Shown here piece after piece: positions 61,903 to 64,000 of a stretch of DNA of 64,000 bases. Source of the stretch: Apostichopus japonicus (lineage: Eukaryota > Echinodermata > Holothuroidea > Aspidochirotida > Stichopodidae); assembly GCF_037975245.1 (NCBI RefSeq), contig NC_092577.1:6727001-6791000 (forward strand). The letters are read 5' to 3'. The translations under genes and the position numbers were made by a program. Within the stretch, counting starts at the first letter, position 1; every line of letters starts with the position of its first letter. The notes below the pieces were generated by a model. That model worked only from the letters and a program-made list of their open reading frames with translations, ran no database searches and was not told the DNA's origin.

Positions 61903-64000
61903 TCATAGATTTCGCACATAATGTCTTATTGAAATCAGATTCATACTACCAGTCTTGTATACACCAAGAGGATAATAGTTGTGCAAATCAGACGGTCTGA
62001 ATAAGACAAGTGTATTACCAAATTGAACATTGTAGGCATGCAAGTGGGATATATACTCTGTATGTTCCCCTAATTTACAAAGTAAATAAGTATGCCCAGC
62101 TATAATAAAACACATATCAATCATACCAAATTTGTAACCAACATCCACTATTACTGCCAAACCCTTTGAATACCAGGTACCATTGTATGACACCTTGCCA
62201 ACTGAATACACTGATTCATGCTCACCTACTAGGGGCAATATTTCATCTTGTATGATAAGTGGCAAAAGTCTCACTGGAAACATTTCACCCTTCGTATGAA
62301 TTGTATCTTCAGTCAAGAAGGTTGTACGACCACGGAAAGTGGCTTGCATGAATTCATGCCTTTGTGCTAGGGTCTTACATAAATTCTTTCTGTTCTTGGT
62401 AGTCTTTGAAATTTCCTTGAAGTAATTATGCTTTCCTTCGAAGCGCAATGTCCATGTATTAATCAGTGGACCAAACTGCAATAGCACTGCTGGATAGTGT
62501 ATCAAATAGTGAAACTTTGGTTTCATAGTTACATTATGAAAAAAGGTGTAATAGGAATTTAGAAAATCCTGTATCAAATCATCCAGAAACATTGAAAGTG
62601 CTGGTGTGACCTCAGCAGAAGTACAGTATTCTGTCACATCTAACAACAACAACAAAACTTTCCATGAAAGGCAGCCAATAGGAACCAAGTGGCCTACCAT
62701 TAATGGTAACATACGGTTAAAGCACCACATCTGACAGGCTGTCTGCTTGACTCTGAACGTATAAAGATTGTTGGACATGACGGAGGGTTTATTCGTACGG
62801 TCAGATGCTTCATATGGAAAAGACTTGATCTGTTGATTCAAGTATTTAAGGGTGAAATACTCTTGTGAAACACAATCCTTGATTACTTCTCCAACTACCT
62901 CTGGAAGAACACCCTCAAACAAATCATGGGCCAGGTCCGGTGGTAAGCCATTTGTTACATGAAAATATGTTAGTTGGTTGAGACAGGAAGTGCCCTTTAC
63001 CCCATATGTTGACATGAGTGCAGGGTTCACATGAACTGCTTGGGTCTGTTGATCATATACTTCCTTGGACCTCAATATCAATTTATCTGACAAACAAAAA
63101 TGATTCTTAAGATTTGCCGTTGTGACATTACACATTCGACATACCCTCCCATGGTTAAAATGTACTTGAAACCCTCCGATTTCATGGGCAGCCAGGTTAT
63201 CTGCCGACAAAAAAGAAACTGTACCACGAAACGTATGCTCCATACCATCTTTAGAGAATTGAATGCCATCTTTTTCAAGAACTTTCAGATCTTCAAGAAG
63301 AGGGAAAAAGACATTTTGCAAACCATATGTTTTTACATAGAGTGATGGGCACAGTGACACCAGTTGAATATTGCGCAATTTCGATCTATGCATTGGGTGC
63401 AGATTACCAAGCACAAAATACACTGCAGAAAATTTTAGCATTTGAACATGTGTTCCAAGGGGGTTTGCCACCGTGAAGTCATCATAGTATAGCTGTACTT
63501 GTAGACTAGATGGCTCTTCAGAAAAAAGTGCATTGCTCTTAAATTTGGAACCATCACAAAAGTCACTCAATTTATGCTCAATATGACTTGCATGCCCGCC
63601 ATAAACCTCTCCCAAGATATCATCTGATTTCAACAATGCTTTAAGAGTTTGAAGAATTGGGATGTACTGCATTGTATGTTCCTTGCCATTATCATCATCC
63701 CTGCCCAGCACATATTCACATGGTTCAACAACATTGTACTGATTTATCATGTATTTCTGAAGATTTCTAGAATTTGAAAACAAGTTGAAGGCTTGTTCCA
63801 ACTGACCCTCTTGAAATATTTCTGCCAAACCAAATTCATTAAGACAATCGATGTTGGTACCCGACCTCATCAGCATATTGTTGAGATCTTTCTCTAGGTT
63901 TTCTCTGTGTATCTTGAGAAGGTCGACAAATTCATTTGCTACGAATGAACAAGCTGCCTGTGGCGTTTTATGGATTTCCCTCAGCTTCATTAAAAACATT
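61903..64000 (-). CDS. CMC-type (CACTA/EnSpm-like) DDE transposase, N-terminus beyond window
   Basis: It would cut and join the element's own ends in the nucleus. The frame is open for 698 codons from the window edge to the TGA at 61903, with no introns. Numbering from the first visible Met: LYYDDF at 170-175 (first catalytic Asp 173 or 174), SADNLAAH at 265-272 (second, Asp267), CRMC at 287-290, LPPDLAHDLFEGVLPE at 352-367, KPKFHYLIHYP at 493-503 (His497, His501) and LRFEGKH at 518-524 (catalytic Glu521). The CxxC and HxxxH pairs lie about 20 residues after the second Asp and 20 before the Glu, as the zinc ligands do in RAG1, and as expected for the CMC and Transib/RAG group. The true start and any N-terminal zinc finger lie outside. 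All key residues are present, so the core looks intact. Confidence 0.85.
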   Translation of the reverse strand, partial: MFLMKLREIHKTPQAACSFVANEFVDLLKIHRENLEKDLNNMLMRSGTNIDCLNEFGLAEIFQEGQLEQAFNLFSNSRNLQKYMINQYNVVEPCEYVLGRDDDNGKEHTMQYIPILQTLKALLKSDDILGEVYGGHASHIEHKLSDFCDGSKFKSNALFSEEPSSLQVQLYYDDFTVANPLGTHVQMLKFSAVYFVLGNLHPMHRSKLRNIQLVSLCPSLYVKTYGLQNVFFPLLEDLKVLEKDGIQFSKDGMEHTFRGTVSFLSADNLAAHEIGGFQVHFNHGRVCRMCNVTTANLKNHFCLSDKLILRSKEVYDQQTQAVHVNPALMSTYGVKGTSCLNQLTYFHVTNGLPPDLAHDLFEGVLPEVVGEVIKDCVSQEYFTLKYLNQQIKSFPYEASDRTNKPSVMSNNLYTFRVKQTACQMWCFNRMLPLMVGHLVPIGCLSWKVLLLLLDVTEYCTSAEVTPALSMFLDDLIQDFLNSYYTFFHNVTMKPKFHYLIHYPAVLLQFGPLINTWTLRFEGKHNYFKEISKTTKNRKNLCKTLAQRHEFMQATFRGRTTFLTEDTIHTKGEMFPVRLLPLIIQDEILPLVGEHESVYSVGKVSYNGTWYSKGLAVIVDVGYKFGMIDMCFIIAGHTYLLCKLGEHTEYISHLHAYNVQFGNTLVLFRPSDLHNYYPLGVYKTGSMNLISIRHYVRNL

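Larger units (their letters stand above)
47584..64000 (-). mobile_element. Giant CACTA/EnSpm-like (CMC) transposon, right end outside window
   Basis: The left terminus starts CACTGAAAACATAAATTGG and runs directly into a 440-bp subterminal repeat array. Inside are two minus-strand genes, a DDE transposase (upstream) and a seven-exon SAMD3-like gene (downstream). Both are open, although younger insertions riddle the introns and spacers. The visible part is 16.4 kb. CACTA-group elements typically have CACTA/G ends, subterminal repeats and two genes (TnpD-like transposase plus a second protein), which this layout mirrors. That everything up to 64000 belongs to one element is inference until the right terminus is found. 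Confidence 0.68.

Overview
The window looks like AT-rich, repeat-dense nuclear DNA of a marine invertebrate. An echinoderm, such as a sea cucumber or urchin, is my best guess. The evidence is introns with GT-AG borders, long TA microsatellites, tRNA-derived SINEs, an L2/CR1-type LINE, many CAG-type hAT-like elements with poly-C/poly-G tracts, and no bacterial gene organisation. Nothing I see is an ordinary host gene. Every coding sequence I can support belongs to a mobile element.

Layout. 0-10 kb: TA microsatellites, an 819-bp tandem duplication, short hAT-like elements (6695-7045 and 9076-10077, with near-perfect target duplications) and a 31-bp minisatellite. 13.46-16.9 kb: a minus-strand L2/CR1-type LINE with endonuclease and reverse transcriptase, broken by three single-base frameshifts, with a stem-loop and a TTA-repeat tail at its 3' end. 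17-24 kb and 25.3-29.5 kb: no supportable genes. 24.17-25.33 kb: a 34-bp minisatellite of about 33 units. 29.5-29.9 kb: a 55-bp minisatellite. 30.8-32.5 kb: two terminal-inverted-repeat elements and a SINE. 35.356-38.308 kb: a 2.95-kb DNA transposon with CAC-type inverted termini that carries a collapsed two-exon relic of a SAMD3-like gene. 42.5-44.7 kb: a long dispersed repeat interrupted by about 1.3 kb that includes a 169-bp near-perfect palindrome.

The most interesting part is 47.58 kb to the window end. A terminus starting CACTG at 47584 is followed by about 440 bp holding some 25 copies of GACTA/TAGTC (core CCGACTAA/TTAGTCGG). This is the look of a CACTA/EnSpm (CMC-superfamily) transposon end. 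Inside lie two genes on the minus strand. The first is a long uninterrupted ORF (61903 to the window edge) with a CMC-type DDE transposase core and RAG1-like spacing of catalytic and zinc ligands. The second is a seven-exon gene (49298-58828) whose exons join in frame. It encodes a PB1-like N-terminus, a basic region and the body and C-terminus of the proteins annotated in fish and invertebrates as sterile alpha motif domain-containing protein 3-like. The second, shorter CAC-ended element at 35-38 kb carries a decayed member of the same C-terminal family. I therefore infer a two-gene transposon in which a DDE transposase travels with a SAMD3-like accessory protein. The right end of the big element is outside the window, so the full boundary is not proven.

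The introns and spacers of the big element have been hit by younger insertions: hAT-like elements at 49839-50015, 55059-57323 and 60604-61519, one at 56229-56421 nested in the second of these, and a SINE at 58320-58497. The two coding regions nevertheless remain open.
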